A DNA stretch of 64,000 bases, taken from contig NZ_CAKKNA010000005.1 of NCBI RefSeq assembly GCF_918741275.1, positions 248,001-312,000 of the forward strand, read 5' to 3'. The DNA comes from Bacillus sp. CECT 9360. GTDB taxonomy: Bacteria; Bacillota; Bacilli; Bacillales; DSM-1321. Both the position numbers and the translations under genes were made by a program. The notes under the pieces were generated by a model that saw nothing but the letters and a program-made list of their open reading frames with translations, was not told where the DNA came from and ran no database searches. Below, piece by piece: positions 24,997-34,129 of this stretch (its first letter is position 1; the number at the start of each line of letters is the position of its first letter).

Positions 24997-25096
24997 TTTA
25001 CTATCCAGAGTATATGCGTGAAGATTAAAGTGTCTGTAAGCCCATCCTGTTCTACAAACAGTCTCTCGACCCTCATTTGATAAAGTAAAGCTTGGA

Positions 25097-26074
25097 TTAT
25101 TCTTTAACGAACTCTTTCGTACTTCTCACCGTATCAATCGGCCTAACCATTTTTTCGATTTCATCACGTTTCGGTTCCAGAAATGGAGGCAAGGATAGTT
25201 TTTCTCCAAGCGTTTCATACGGCTCGTCTCCCATAAAGCCCGGGCCATCCGTGGCAAACTCAAATAAAATTTGTGGAGCAACTCTTGCATACAAAGATTC
25301 GAAGAAGTGACGATCAACATAACCGGACGTTTGGAACCCGAAGTTCGGCAAACGATCGATCCACTCATTCAGGACGGAACGGTCTTCAACGCGGAATGCG
25401 ACATGGTGAACCGTACCAAAGCCTTGTCGTCCTTGAGGAAGAACCGCATTATATTCGACGATTACCTGCGCCCCATTGCCTCCTTCACCCACTTCAAATA
25501 AATGGAATGATCCATCTTGGTCTATTTCTTTAAACAATAGAACCTTCTCCATCACTTCTTTAAAATAATCAAACTGGGCGATCCGAACAAAGATAGGCCC
25601 TAAGCCAGTAATTGCATAATCCAGTGGAATCGGCCCTTTCTGCCATGGCGTACCGGCAGCGACCCCCTCATTGTTTTTATCTGAAATCAATTGGTATTGC
25701 TGGTCATCGAAATCGACAAACGAAAGTGTCTTTTTACCGAATTGCTCTTTAATTCCCGAGTGCTTCACATCGAGACGATCAAAACGCTTTACCCAATAAT
25801 CCAACGCTGTATCACTTGGTACACGGAAGGATGTTTTGGAAATCTCGTCTGTACCATGTACGCCTTTAGGAATACCTGGGAAGTCAAAAAAGGTCATATC
25901 TGTCCCCGCACTGCCTTTATCATCTGCAAAAAATAAGTGGTACGTTTGGATATCGTCTTGGTTAACGGTTTTCTTTACTAAGCGCATCCCTAGCACATAC
26001 GTGAAAAATTCATAGTTCTTTTCCGCACTGCTTGTAATCGCCGTTACGTGGTGTATTCCTTTTAATCCGTTCAT
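25097..26074 (-). CDS. Ring-cleaving dioxygenase, VOC superfamily (MhqO/MhqA type)
   Basis: A 325-residue protein with two tandem VOC modules: IHHVTAITSSAEKNYEFFTY at the N-terminus and GTVHHVAFRVEDRSVLNEW near residue 214. His8 (of GIHHVTA), His217 (of GTVHHVA) and a late Glu (QILFEFATDG) are the likely metal ligands. The family comprises hydroquinone-type extradiol dioxygenases that detoxify quinone compounds in bacilli. The 320 bp upstream holds AT-rich repeats (CTTTAATTaAAA at 26123 and CTTTAATTcAAA at 26138) that may be an operator for a MarR-type quinone sensor; this is weak. Confidence 0.85.
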   Translation of the reverse strand: MNGLKGIHHVTAITSSAEKNYEFFTYVLGMRLVKKTVNQDDIQTYHLFFADDKGSAGTDMTFFDFPGIPKGVHGTDEISKTSFRVPSDTALDYWVKRFDRLDVKHSGIKEQFGKKTLSFVDFDDQQYQLISDKNNEGVAAGTPWQKGPIPLDYAITGLGPIFVRIAQFDYFKEVMEKVLLFKEIDQDGSFHLFEVGEGGNGAQVIVEYNAVLPQGRQGFGTVHHVAFRVEDRSVLNEWIDRLPNFGFQTSGYVDRHFFESLYARVAPQILFEFATDGPGFMGDEPYETLGEKLSLPPFLEPKRDEIEKMVRPIDTVRSTKEFVKE

Positions 26075-26395
26075 GTTATTTCCTCCAATGATTTTCGATT
26101 TGTGCTTTTATGTTGTATTTAACTTTAATTAAAATATCTTTAATTCAAAATAAATATATCATGGACGTAATTAGCTGTCAATATGTAAGAATTATTCCCT
26201 CAAGAACAAAAAGACAATCATAAAGGTGATGATTGATAAACGCTCTCCCATATCAGAAGAGCTTTTTCCGGACAAGAAGCAAGAGAAGGAATGAATGTAT
26301 CGAACTAACAAATCCCGGAACCATGTACAAAACAATTGAATATAATTTTTCTAACTTCAATTGTGGGTGAAAACCCATGGGTTAGGAGAATTGCA

Positions 26396-27091
26396 GTGGA
26401 TGTAAACATTTATCAGGGGAACGAGCACCGACTGGCCTCTGCGGATATAAATATTGTGATCGATGTAATCAGGGCCTTCACTGTCGCCCATTATGCCTTC
26501 TTGAATGGTGCGAAGGAAATATTGTTGGCAGGCACCATTGACGAAGCATTTGATTTGAAAGAAATGTATCCTCACTATCTTCTTGCCGGTGAGGTAAAAG
26601 GCCTTCCGATAGATGGGTTTGATCTAGATAACTCTCCTTATCGAATTTCCATGCACGATTTAACCGACCGGACGCTCGTTCAAAAGACAACAAACGGAGT
26701 GAAGGCCACATTGCATGCCTTAGACGCGAGGCACGTATTCGTTACCGGTTTTTCCAATGCCAAAACGACAGCCCGTTATATCCGGAGCTTATGCAAGCAA
26801 GCGAACAGCAGTTTACAAATAAACATCGTCGCCTCACACCCGACAAGTGAAGAGGACCTGGCCTGTGCCGAATATTTGAAAGAGATTGTTTTAGGGGGAA
26901 ATTTTTTGCATCCAAAGGACGTTGTAGCGAGAATTAAAGCATCCCGGGCCGCTGAGAAATTCTTTGACGAAACAAAGCCTGAATTCGACCCCAGGGATAT
27001 TTCAATTTGTACCCGTGAGCTAAATAGCTCTTTTGTCATGAAAGTAAACCAAGCAAGCCGAATTCCATCGATTGAGAGGATTCAAACATGA
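26396..27091 (+). CDS. comB: 2-phosphosulfolactate phosphatase
   Basis: About 231 residues of the ComB family: DINIVIDVIRAFTVAHYAFL near residue 18 holds the Asp-rich phosphatase start, NSPYRIS and TTNGVKATLHAL near residues 77-100 follow, and EEDLACAEYLKEIVLG sits near residue 160. It removes phosphate from 2-phosphosulfolactate to give 3-sulfolactate. The open frame extends to 26336, but the GTG at 26396 is 7 bases after AGGAG, so I use that. comA overlaps its stop by 4 bp. In Bacillus these genes make 3-sulfolactate, an abundant spore component, rather than coenzyme M. The 320 bp upstream contain a GGGTGAAAACCC hairpin just before the ribosome binding site. Confidence 0.88.
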   Translation: MDVNIYQGNEHRLASADINIVIDVIRAFTVAHYAFLNGAKEILLAGTIDEAFDLKEMYPHYLLAGEVKGLPIDGFDLDNSPYRISMHDLTDRTLVQKTTNGVKATLHALDARHVFVTGFSNAKTTARYIRSLCKQANSSLQINIVASHPTSEEDLACAEYLKEIVLGGNFLHPKDVVARIKASRAAEKFFDETKPEFDPRDISICTRELNSSFVMKVNQASRIPSIERIQT

Positions 27092-27909
27092 GGAGATCTT
27101 GTGGAATACACCTGCCATCTAGGCAAGAAAAACCGAGAGAACAAGGGATTACGATTCTGATTGATAACGGGGTGCCGTTAAGCTTTTTTAAAGACACCGT
27201 TTCCGGTGCTGCCGATTTCATCGATTACGTGAAGTTCGGCTGGGGAACGTCCATTATTACAAAAACGCTGGAAGAAAAAATAGAATGTCTAAACAGCCAC
27301 GGCATTCCATTCTTCTTTGGCGGAACGCTATTCGAAAAATTTGTGAGCCAGGGGAAAATCACCGACTTTTACCTCTACTGCAAAAAATACGGCTGCCAAT
27401 ACATCGAGATCTCAAATGGCACAATCGAGATGACCAATACAGAAAAAGCCCACTTCATTTCCGACTTCTCAGACGAATTCCTCGTCTTCAGCGAGGTTGG
27501 CCAAAAAGACAGCGAGAAAGCGATCACACAGGAACCGGCAGAATGGGTGGAATACATCCATGAGGACTTCGAAGCAGGCGCAATCAAAGTCATCGCTGAA
27601 GCAAGGGAAAGTGGAACAAGCGGGATGTGCCGGGGTAACGGAGAACTTCGCAGCGAGCTGGTCGAACAAATCGTTTCATCCGGTATTGACCTGAACAATA
27701 TGATTTTTGAAGCTCCTAATAAAAAGCTGCAAACCTTCTTCATTCAACTGGCTGGCTCTGACGTAAACTTAGCCAATATTGCATTCACTGATATTATTCC
27801 ACTGGAAACGTTGCGCCTCGGCTTACGCTCAGATACATTCTCGTTATTTGATAGTAACGAAATAAATGAGAGAAACAAACAAAGTGTTTCATCTGGCGAT
27901 TCTGTGTAA
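27088..27909 (+). CDS. comA: Phosphosulfolactate synthase
   Basis: A 273-residue ComA-family TIM-barrel enzyme that adds sulfite to phosphoenolpyruvate. Conserved segments are ADFIDYVKFGWGTSIITKTL near residue 40, IPFFFGGTLFEKF near residue 72, YIEISNGTIEM near residue 105 and VIAEARESGTSG near residue 165. The ATG overlaps the comB stop (ATGA), so the two are coupled. The pair performs the first two steps of sulfolactate formation; a sulfite supply links it chemically to the sulfur genes at 3-7 kb, though nothing shows shared regulation. Confidence 0.92.
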   Translation: MRRSCGIHLPSRQEKPREQGITILIDNGVPLSFFKDTVSGAADFIDYVKFGWGTSIITKTLEEKIECLNSHGIPFFFGGTLFEKFVSQGKITDFYLYCKKYGCQYIEISNGTIEMTNTEKAHFISDFSDEFLVFSEVGQKDSEKAITQEPAEWVEYIHEDFEAGAIKVIAEARESGTSGMCRGNGELRSELVEQIVSSGIDLNNMIFEAPNKKLQTFFIQLAGSDVNLANIAFTDIIPLETLRLGLRSDTFSLFDSNEINERNKQSVSSGDSV

Positions 27910-28263
27910 GGATTTAGATGAAACCCAAGAGTTCTATGAAAAACTCGGATGCACCATGGCCAGGCGCTACGATGACCGCGTCACATTCAACTTTTACGGC
28001 GACCAGGTCGTATGCCACCTAAATCCCAAAAGCATCGATGAACAGCCGAAAATATATCCGCGCCATTACGGGATCACCTTTTTGGATAAAGAAGAATTCA
28101 ACACCCTCCTGCAAAAAGCAGAGGAACAGAACCTGTCTTTCTTCCAGAAGTTATGGTCCGCTTCGAAGGAAGACGAGAAGAACATATCACTTTTTTTCTA
28201 ATCGATCCGGCTAATAATTTGCTAGAATTAAAGTATTATCATGATGTAACTATGGATTATTAA
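27866..28263 (+). pseudogene. VOC-family (glyoxalase-fold) protein, frameshifted
   Basis: The frame starts MRETNKVFHLAILCKDLDET, overlapping the comA 3' end by 43 bp, and follows the VOC fold (GDQVVCHLNPKSID, PRHYGITFLDKEEF). Around 28151 it leaves the expected path (KLWSASKEDEK) and stops at 28201. In the +2 frame the missing C-terminus is intact: MVRFEGRREEHITFFLIDPA, then NNLLELKYYHDVTMDY and TAA at 28261. One missing base near 28151 explains everything. Either the gene is newly inactivated or the assembly has a one-base error. The role is unknown; the family member next to comBA may act on the same spore pathway. Confidence 0.75.
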
Positions 28264-28330
28264 GTACCTGTTTTAAGAACCTTTTGTTAGTTCTTCAACA
28301 AGTCTAGGAATGCCAGTCTTTAGAATGAGT

Positions 28331-28372
28331 AGAAGCAGGAATCAACTTAGATTCCTGCTTCGTCCTTTTCTT
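28331..28372 (+). terminator. Terminator after the comBA unit
   Basis: AAGCAGGAATC (28333-28343) pairs with GATTCCTGCTT (28350-28360), followed by CGTCCTTTTC. It is about 70 bp beyond the repaired VOC stop. Confidence 0.7.
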
Positions 28373-28458
28373 GGTTACTTCATTGAAAAAACTGGTCTAT
28401 CAGGGTTGGCTCTTACTAACTTCTATTCTAATTCAGAACTATTATAAGCTCCTTCCAC

Positions 28459-28495
28459 ACAAAAAGGTTGTCCCGAGTTTGGGACAACCTTTTCC
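28459..28495. terminator. Terminator after the M20 operon
   Basis: AAAAGGTTGTCCC pairs with GGGACAACCTTTT across GAGTTT. It lies 2 bp beyond the stop of the minus-strand M20 gene, with T-run on that strand; it can also serve the plus strand. Confidence 0.85.
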
Positions 28496-28496
28496 A

Positions 28497-29672
28497 TTAT
28501 TCATTCAAATAAGCCCAAGCATACTGAGCATATAGTTCGGCGCCAGTTGTTAGAGCATCCTCGTCAATGTTGAATCTGCCGTGGTGATGGGCCCATTCCG
28601 TATCTTTGTCGGGATTTCCACTCCCGACCAATGCGAAGCTGCCGGGCACTTCATCCAAAAAGAAGCTGAAGTCTTCCCCGCCCATTGTCGGCTTTTCATT
28701 AAATAAGACGTCCGCACCAAATGCTTCGGAAGCGACTTTTTGTACGAGCTTGGCGCTGTATTCATCATTGATGACCGCCTGCGTTCCGCGAGTGTATTCA
28801 ACCACCGCACTTGCGCCATACAGGCTGGCAACACTCTCAGCGTAATGCTGGAGCTGCTTTTCAATATGGTCGCGCGTTCCAGGATTGAAACAACGGACCG
28901 TACCTTCGATAACGGCGTTTTCCGCAATCACATTGAATCGTGTGCCGACGACCATTTTCCCTACCGTAAGAACAGCTGGATGCTGGACATCGATTGTTCT
29001 TGATACGACAGATTGGACATTCATCACAAAGGAAGAGGCGACGATTGCCGTATCGATACAATGATGGGGCATCGCGCCATGTCCGCCTTTCCCTTTAAAG
29101 GTAACTTTGAATAAATCAGCTGAGGCGAAGGAAGGCCCTGGTGTACATGAAACTTTGTGAGTCGGCATCTGTGACCAGATATGGATGCCGAAGATATTAT
29201 CAACACCTTCAACAGCGCCCTGTTTCACCATTTCCTTTGCACCAGTTGCCACTTCTTCAGCAGGCTGGAACAACAATCGAACGGTGCCCGGCAGCTCATC
29301 CTTGATTTCGTTCAGGGCTTTGGCTGCAATAAGTAGCATTGCCGTATGGGCATCGTGGCCGCACGCATGCATTTTTCCATCTTCCTTTGACGCGTATGGC
29401 AGGTCTTTGTCGATCTGTTCAACAGAGAGCGCGTCCATGTCGCCCCTCAATGCTACGGTTTTCCCTGGCTTTGCTCCCTCAATATTCGCAATGACACCGG
29501 TCGGTAATGTCCTTCGGTATGGAATCCCGAGTTTTTCGAGATATTCACAGACGAACGCTGTCGTGTTTTCCTCTTCCCAAGACAGTTCAGGTTCGCTATG
29601 GAGCTTTCGACGTAATTCGGTCAGCTCTTCACTGTAAGTTTCGATTGCTTGTTTTATTTTTTCATGGATCAT
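28497..29672 (-). CDS. M20-family amidohydrolase (N-acyl-amino-acid deacylase / hippurate hydrolase type)
   Basis: A 391-residue M20D metallopeptidase-like enzyme. ALRGDMDALSVEQ near residue 73 and HACGHDAHTAMLL near residue 102 carry the first metal ligands; LFQPAEEVATGAKEM near residue 133 has the catalytic and metal-binding glutamates; KGGHGAMPHHCIDTA near residue 193 is the dimer-domain histidine; TMGGEDFSFFLDEVPG near residue 335 closes the site. Such enzymes remove acyl groups from amino acids. Its ATG lies one base after the stop of the carbamoylase gene. The natural substrate is not evident. Confidence 0.9.
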   Translation of the reverse strand: MIHEKIKQAIETYSEELTELRRKLHSEPELSWEEENTTAFVCEYLEKLGIPYRRTLPTGVIANIEGAKPGKTVALRGDMDALSVEQIDKDLPYASKEDGKMHACGHDAHTAMLLIAAKALNEIKDELPGTVRLLFQPAEEVATGAKEMVKQGAVEGVDNIFGIHIWSQMPTHKVSCTPGPSFASADLFKVTFKGKGGHGAMPHHCIDTAIVASSFVMNVQSVVSRTIDVQHPAVLTVGKMVVGTRFNVIAENAVIEGTVRCFNPGTRDHIEKQLQHYAESVASLYGASAVVEYTRGTQAVINDEYSAKLVQKVASEAFGADVLFNEKPTMGGEDFSFFLDEVPGSFALVGSGNPDKDTEWAHHHGRFNIDEDALTTGAELYAQYAWAYLNE

Positions 29673-29673
29673 T

Positions 29674-30903
29674 CTATTCTGCCTCCGTTAACTTCTTTGC
29701 TGCTTCGTAGAATATTTGGACCGCATTAGCCAAATGGCGTGCATCCGACCATTCTTCCGGACAATGGCTTAGTCCGTCCTTGCTTGGAATAAAAAGCATG
29801 CCTACATCTGTCACGTCGGAAAAGATCATCGCGTCATGGCCCGCACCGCTGTTGATGGGGCAGTACGGGATTCCCAAGTCACTGCTCTTTTGCTTCAAAA
29901 GCGAACGGACTTCTGTATTCAATGCTTTGGGCTGTATATATAACAGCTGCCGGGCGGAAGTATCGATTCCATTATCACGATATGAATCTATCAATTCCTT
30001 CGTTTTCCGGATGACATTCAGAACGTTTGCTTCTTTCCCTGAACGGATGTCCACGGTGAAGATAATTTTATCTGGAATGACATTTGCTCCATTTGGAAAA
30101 ACATTTAGGCGGCCGGTCGTTATAACCGTTCCTACCCCTTCATCGATCGCGAGGTCCGGCAGCTGAGCAATGATCTTGGCCGCGGCGACTAAAGCATCTG
30201 AACGGCGATCCATCGGGGTTGTACCCGCATGTCCTGCCTGGCCTTGCACTGTCACTTCCAATTGCGTCAAACCGACAATCGCTTCGACCACACCGATTGG
30301 AATGTTTTTCTCCTCGAGAATCGGGCCTTGTTCAATATGTAATTCAAGGAAAGCCTTCATGGTTTTTGGATCTCTTACTTTAGGAAGCGACGGATCAAGT
30401 CCGATTTTGGACATCGCATCGATCGTGGAGATGCCGTCTTTATCTGTTAGGTTTTTAAAATCTTTCTCACTAAGCGATCCGATGATTCCTCTTGATCCCA
30501 TCAGCCCGCCGCCAAATCTCGAGCCCTCTTCTTCTACAAGCGCGATGATTTCCAGCGGGTATTTAGGCGTTAATTTATTCTGAGTGAACAGGGCAGCCAC
30601 TTCCAAGCCAGCCACTACACCGGCAGGGCCATCATATGCCCCTCCATTTGGAACCGAGTCAAAATGGGATCCGATAAGTACACTTGGCGCATCCTTTAAC
30701 GTGCCTTCAAGTTTGCCAAAGATATTGCCAAAGCCATCTTCCTGGACTTCGAGGCCGGTTTCCTTCATCTTTTCTTTTATATATTGACGTGCCTGTAAAT
30801 CTTCGTTGCTATAAGTCAGCCGGGTGGTGCCTTTACCAGGTGTCGCTGTAAATTCACTCAATGCGCCGATATGGCTTTCAATGCTTTCGATGAGCTTCTC
30901 CAC
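29674..30903 (-). CDS. M20-family amidase, hydantoinase/carbamoylase type
   Basis: A 409-residue Zn-dependent hydrolase of the N-carbamoyl-amino-acid hydrolase / allantoate amidohydrolase group. Diagnostic motifs: IGSHFDSVPNGGAYDGPAGV near residue 78 (metal ligands His and Asp), EEEGSRFGGGLMGSRGIIG near residue 128, FLELHIEQGPILEE near residue 187, and GHAGTTPMDRRSDAL near residue 222. It hydrolyses carbamoyl or ureido groups from amino-acid-like substrates. It is cotranscribed with a membrane transporter-like gene upstream and an M20 deacylase downstream, pointing to uptake and trimming of a modified amino acid. Confidence 0.9.
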   Translation of the reverse strand: MEKLIESIESHIGALSEFTATPGKGTTRLTYSNEDLQARQYIKEKMKETGLEVQEDGFGNIFGKLEGTLKDAPSVLIGSHFDSVPNGGAYDGPAGVVAGLEVAALFTQNKLTPKYPLEIIALVEEEGSRFGGGLMGSRGIIGSLSEKDFKNLTDKDGISTIDAMSKIGLDPSLPKVRDPKTMKAFLELHIEQGPILEEKNIPIGVVEAIVGLTQLEVTVQGQAGHAGTTPMDRRSDALVAAAKIIAQLPDLAIDEGVGTVITTGRLNVFPNGANVIPDKIIFTVDIRSGKEANVLNVIRKTKELIDSYRDNGIDTSARQLLYIQPKALNTEVRSLLKQKSSDLGIPYCPINSGAGHDAMIFSDVTDVGMLFIPSKDGLSHCPEEWSDARHLANAVQIFYEAAKKLTEAE

Positions 30904-30919
30904 AATATCCCTCCGTCTT

Positions 30920-32110
30920 TTATAAGAATCCTACAAACATACCGGCCAAGATAACCGACACAATCGTAACCGTTATGAAACCGCCGACAAGCATAGGCGG
31001 CAGCATGTGGCTCGTCAGCATTTCCCTTTCCTGCTCATCCTCTGTCAATGCCTTGATGACTTCGTTGGTGATTATATAGTCAGCCGGAAATCCGTATAAC
31101 GCCGTCAAGGAGATAGAGAAAGCCATTTCTTTGCTGACCTTCAAAATCTTGCCTGCTATGAAAGAAAAGATATACATCCCGATCACACCTAATACAATAA
31201 CACCGATGAGAGGATAAAGGATTTCGAGCATCATGTTTGGAGTCGCTTGCTTCAATCCGTCAAAAATGAACAACATAAGCGCCAAAATCGCGAATCCGAA
31301 GCCGTTCGCTTTCTGTAATACCTGCTTCTCCAGAAAACCTATGCTTGTGGCAATAACACCGAACAATAGGCAGAGAACAAACGGGCTCACTGTCGCAACC
31401 GGCGCCAATAAGGCAGAAACAAGGTATGCAAGGTATGCGACAAGGGCAAGCCTGAAAAATTTAAAGAAATCCGTGTTGTATTTCTCCGGCATGTTTTTAA
31501 ATAGCTTAAGCTCTACCTTTACATTTTCTGACGTGGCAGCCGTTTCAGATTCTTTCACCGATAGCTCGCCATTGCGGTATTGCGTAAGAAGCCTCTTGCC
31601 TTCTTTTTTCAGCATGATTGACGTGAGTGGATATCCGGCAAATCCTTGCATAACATAGATCACAATCGCAAATACCGATAGTGATGCGAGTCCGGCTTCC
31701 TTTGCCCCTTCTGACATGATCAACGCAGATACAATCCCGCCCACTAATGGAGGAATGGCTACGACGATTGTCTCAAAGCCGAAAATAAATGTTCCAATTC
31801 CAAAAAGAATAGCAATAATCCCTAAAATACCTGATAGCGCAATTAAGATCGTTTTCCATTGATTCTTCAATTCCTCAATCGACAGCAACGTACCCATGTT
31901 TGTAATCAATAGGTACATCAACATCGTCGCAACTACCGGCGGTACACCCGCCAAGGCTACGATATCCTGCGGAAAGAACGTCCAGTAGCCGAGGAGGAAC
32001 AGGATGGCGCATACGAAAATGGAAGGGACCCAGGCTTTTGTCCGTACAGCCACCAGATCTCCAATAAATAATATAAAAACGAGAATAACTAAAGCTAACA
32101 TTTGTGACAT
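30920..32110 (-). CDS. Multispanning transporter-like membrane protein (GltS-like?)
   Basis: A 396-residue membrane protein with about 10-11 hydrophobic segments and a cytoplasmic loop of about 45 residues in the middle (KKEGKRLLTQYRNGELS). The segment AIPPLVGGIVSALIMSEGAK near residue 117 and SISLTALYGFPADYI near residue 326 recall Na+/glutamate-symporter-like inverted repeats, but I am not certain of the family. It precedes the two M20 hydrolases by 16 bp, so it most likely imports their substrate. A cre-like site is about 115 bp upstream. Confidence 0.6.
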   Translation of the reverse strand: MSQMLALVILVFILFIGDLVAVRTKAWVPSIFVCAILFLLGYWTFFPQDIVALAGVPPVVATMLMYLLITNMGTLLSIEELKNQWKTILIALSGILGIIAILFGIGTFIFGFETIVVAIPPLVGGIVSALIMSEGAKEAGLASLSVFAIVIYVMQGFAGYPLTSIMLKKEGKRLLTQYRNGELSVKESETAATSENVKVELKLFKNMPEKYNTDFFKFFRLALVAYLAYLVSALLAPVATVSPFVLCLLFGVIATSIGFLEKQVLQKANGFGFAILALMLFIFDGLKQATPNMMLEILYPLIGVIVLGVIGMYIFSFIAGKILKVSKEMAFSISLTALYGFPADYIITNEVIKALTEDEQEREMLTSHMLPPMLVGGFITVTIVSVILAGMFVGFL

Positions 32111-32222
32111 AATGAACCTCCACTTTCCTGAATAAATATAATATTCAAGAATAATAACACTGAATTGAATTAATTTAAAGATAATTTGCTTTATTCAGAT
32201 AAAATTATTTAAAAAGCGCTAA

Positions 32223-32238
32223 ATGTAAGCGTTTTAAA
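32223..32238 (+). promoter_or_regulatory. cre-like site upstream of the transporter-M20 operon
   Basis: ATGTAAGCGTTTTAAA fits WTGNNARCGNWWWCAW with one mismatch (A for C). It lies 113 bp before the transporter start. Placement is plausible for CcpA control, but the site is unproven. Confidence 0.4.
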
Positions 32239-32321
32239 GAGTAAATCATCTGACTCTAATCTAATTAAACGGAACCCGACCGAACGGAATTTACAATAAT
32301 TGTTGAATATCCAATAATAAT

Positions 32322-32357
32322 TATACAAAAAAGACCCAGTCAGAAGATTGAGTCTTG
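32322..32357 (-). terminator. Terminator downstream of the YitT-like gene
   Basis: On minus AAGACTCAATC pairs with GACTGGGTCTT, followed by TTTTTGTATAA. The stretch 32111-32482 holds this, the cre-like site and no gene. Confidence 0.65.
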
Positions 32358-32482
32358 TTCAGAGGATATTTTTTTACAGTTTACTATTTATGCCACCTTC
32401 CTACTTAGACCGTTAAATATAAAAGAACAAAATTCTTCCCCCTCGATGCGAATAAAAAACCAAGCCGTTAATGTACGAGCAA

Positions 32483-33274
32483 CTATTTTTTCCGCCATCC
32501 CAATTGTTCCTGAAATAAGGAAAATTCAATTTTATAGGTATTCACGAAGTCGATGATCCTGGTTGATAAAAATTGGCAGATCACTGCATATAGAACGATC
32601 CTCATATCGATGATGATGGCGGTTAAAATGAATATAGAAATGTTCATCCAAAACATTGCTTTACCAGCGCTCCATTTCTTGTACATGGCGAGCACGAGTG
32701 CAAAGACAACCATACCTCCGCTGGATGAACCATACCTTATTAAGATTCCCACCCCCACCCCGTAGAATAGCGAACCGCAGAGAATATCGAATCCTATGTT
32801 CCATTCGGGTATATACCAAAACATGGTGACCCAATTTACTGTAAAGGAAGCAACGGATACTGAATATATGGTCCTGATCATCCATTCATATCCAAAATAG
32901 GTAAGCGCCAATGTTAGGGAGGTTAAATTTGCAAACCATAAACAAACTCCGATGGAAATAGGCAGGAAGTGATTTAAAATGATGGCAATCCCGGCAGCCC
33001 CTCCGGAAGGAATCGCATTCGGAAATAAAAACAAGGCCATTCCGACCCCTTGAATAATAGCCCCGATGGTTAAATAAACATAAGTTATGATTTGCCAATA
33101 TAAAACTGCTCCTAAAGAACGATTACGTTTTTGTCTCAATCTTAACAATGCATCATTGCCCCCATTCACCCAGCGGGCTTTTTTACTCCTTGTCCATTTT
33201 ATGATGGGGATAAGCAAAATATGTTGCTCCGAAAACCATATATATATCCAACGAATCATTCCTTCGATTTTCAC
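32483..33274 (-). CDS. YitT-family (DUF161) membrane protein
   Basis: A 263-residue protein with five or six transmembrane segments starting near residue 57 (AVLYWQIITYVYLTIGAIIQ), with the family motif NAIPSGGAAGIAIILNHFLP near residue 86 and YGSSSGGMVVFALVL near residue 186. Two tandem DUF161 halves are visible; the C-terminal DUF2179 domain found in longer YitT proteins is absent. The basic N-terminus of about 50 residues is unusually long; the true start may be the GTG at 33274 or the ATG at 33259, neither with a strong site. The transported substrate is unknown for the family. Confidence 0.75.
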   Translation of the reverse strand: MKIEGMIRWIYIWFSEQHILLIPIIKWTRSKKARWVNGGNDALLRLRQKRNRSLGAVLYWQIITYVYLTIGAIIQGVGMALFLFPNAIPSGGAAGIAIILNHFLPISIGVCLWFANLTSLTLALTYFGYEWMIRTIYSVSVASFTVNWVTMFWYIPEWNIGFDILCGSLFYGVGVGILIRYGSSSGGMVVFALVLAMYKKWSAGKAMFWMNISIFILTAIIIDMRIVLYAVICQFLSTRIIDFVNTYKIEFSLFQEQLGWRKK

Positions 33275-33351
33275 ATGATCTATCCAACCATTTCTTTCAG
33301 ATAATAATATCTGAAGGGTTCAAATCATGTTGGCAAACTACATAAAAACCA

Positions 33352-33387
33352 TAAAAAATGGCCAACCAGAATAATCCGGTTGGCCGT
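33352..33387 (-). terminator. Terminator after the DUF975 gene
   Basis: On minus GGCCAACCGG pairs with CTGGTTGGCC, followed by ATTTTTTATGG. It lies about 65 bp past the DUF975 stop. Confidence 0.8.
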
Positions 33388-33451
33388 GCATCATCACTTC
33401 AAACCTGAAGCAATTTTGTTTTTGTTTCAAAAAGTCATGAACCGCTACATG

Positions 33452-34129
33452 TTAAATGACTGGTTCTTCTTCTTCAACACTATTCTGTTTATAGATCAAT
33501 TTATCATAAAATGCAGCCATGGAAGTTGTCATATAAGGAACGAGCCACAATAGCCCGATTCCTAGTGTGATCATACTAAGAATTCCCCATCCAATGAAGC
33601 TTAAGTACATTAGGAAGTATTTCCCTTTGTAGCCCTTCATTCTTTTCTTACTCTCCGTTATCGCTTCAAGTGCGGAATATTCCGGATGGTCTTTCATCAA
33701 GAAAAATGCTTGGGAATATGATATCGATTTTATAATACCTGGAACAATCAATAATAAAGACCATAAGATTACAAAAATAACTACTAAAAGAGACGTTCCA
33801 ATTACTTTAAAATAAGTCCCTGCCTTTTTAAAGATGGCAAACACTTGTGAAATCTGCGCGTTTTCCTGTCTTGATAGATTAAGATAAAACCAATAACTCG
33901 CGATTGATAATGGCATGAGGGCAAGCGAGATAAGTAAATTAATTAAATCAGCTGCTATTGGTGTTTCTTCTTGATATAACCAGTTTGTAAAACCGCCGCT
34001 TAGGCTGACTTCAACGATCAAGGTCAAAACTGTAGTGATGAAGAACACTAAAAAGGTAAGCAAAACTGCTTTTCCCCATTGTCCTTTTAAAGATGTTAAA
34101 GCATGTTTCTTAATTTCTGAAATAGTCAT
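33452..34129 (-). CDS. DUF975 membrane protein
   Basis: A 225-residue protein with five or six transmembrane segments and the DUF975 signature early (EIKKHALTSLKGQWGKAVLL near residue 4) and late (ALEAITESKKRMKGYKGKYF near residue 152). I chose the ATG at 34129, preceded by AAGGAGGAAATT, over an ATG 11 codons upstream. DUF975 proteins are small integral membrane proteins of unknown function found across Firmicutes. The gene is monocistronic. The next 300 bp upstream (34130-34435) show nothing I can identify. Confidence 0.85.
   Translation of the reverse strand: MTISEIKKHALTSLKGQWGKAVLLTFLVFFITTVLTLIVEVSLSGGFTNWLYQEETPIAADLINLLISLALMPLSIASYWFYLNLSRQENAQISQVFAIFKKAGTYFKVIGTSLLVVIFVILWSLLLIVPGIIKSISYSQAFFLMKDHPEYSALEAITESKKRMKGYKGKYFLMYLSFIGWGILSMITLGIGLLWLVPYMTTSMAAFYDKLIYKQNSVEEEEPVI

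Noticed and set aside
27375..27743. Open frame of about 120 codons on the minus strand inside comA
   Set aside because: It lies wholly within a well-supported gene on the other strand, has no ribosome binding site and no family resemblance.
28140..28205. Programmed ribosomal frameshift at the T7 tract of the VOC gene
   Set aside because: The poly-T run looks slippery, but the conserved sequence already leaves the reading frame about 35 bases earlier (near 28151), so slippage there would not restore the protein.
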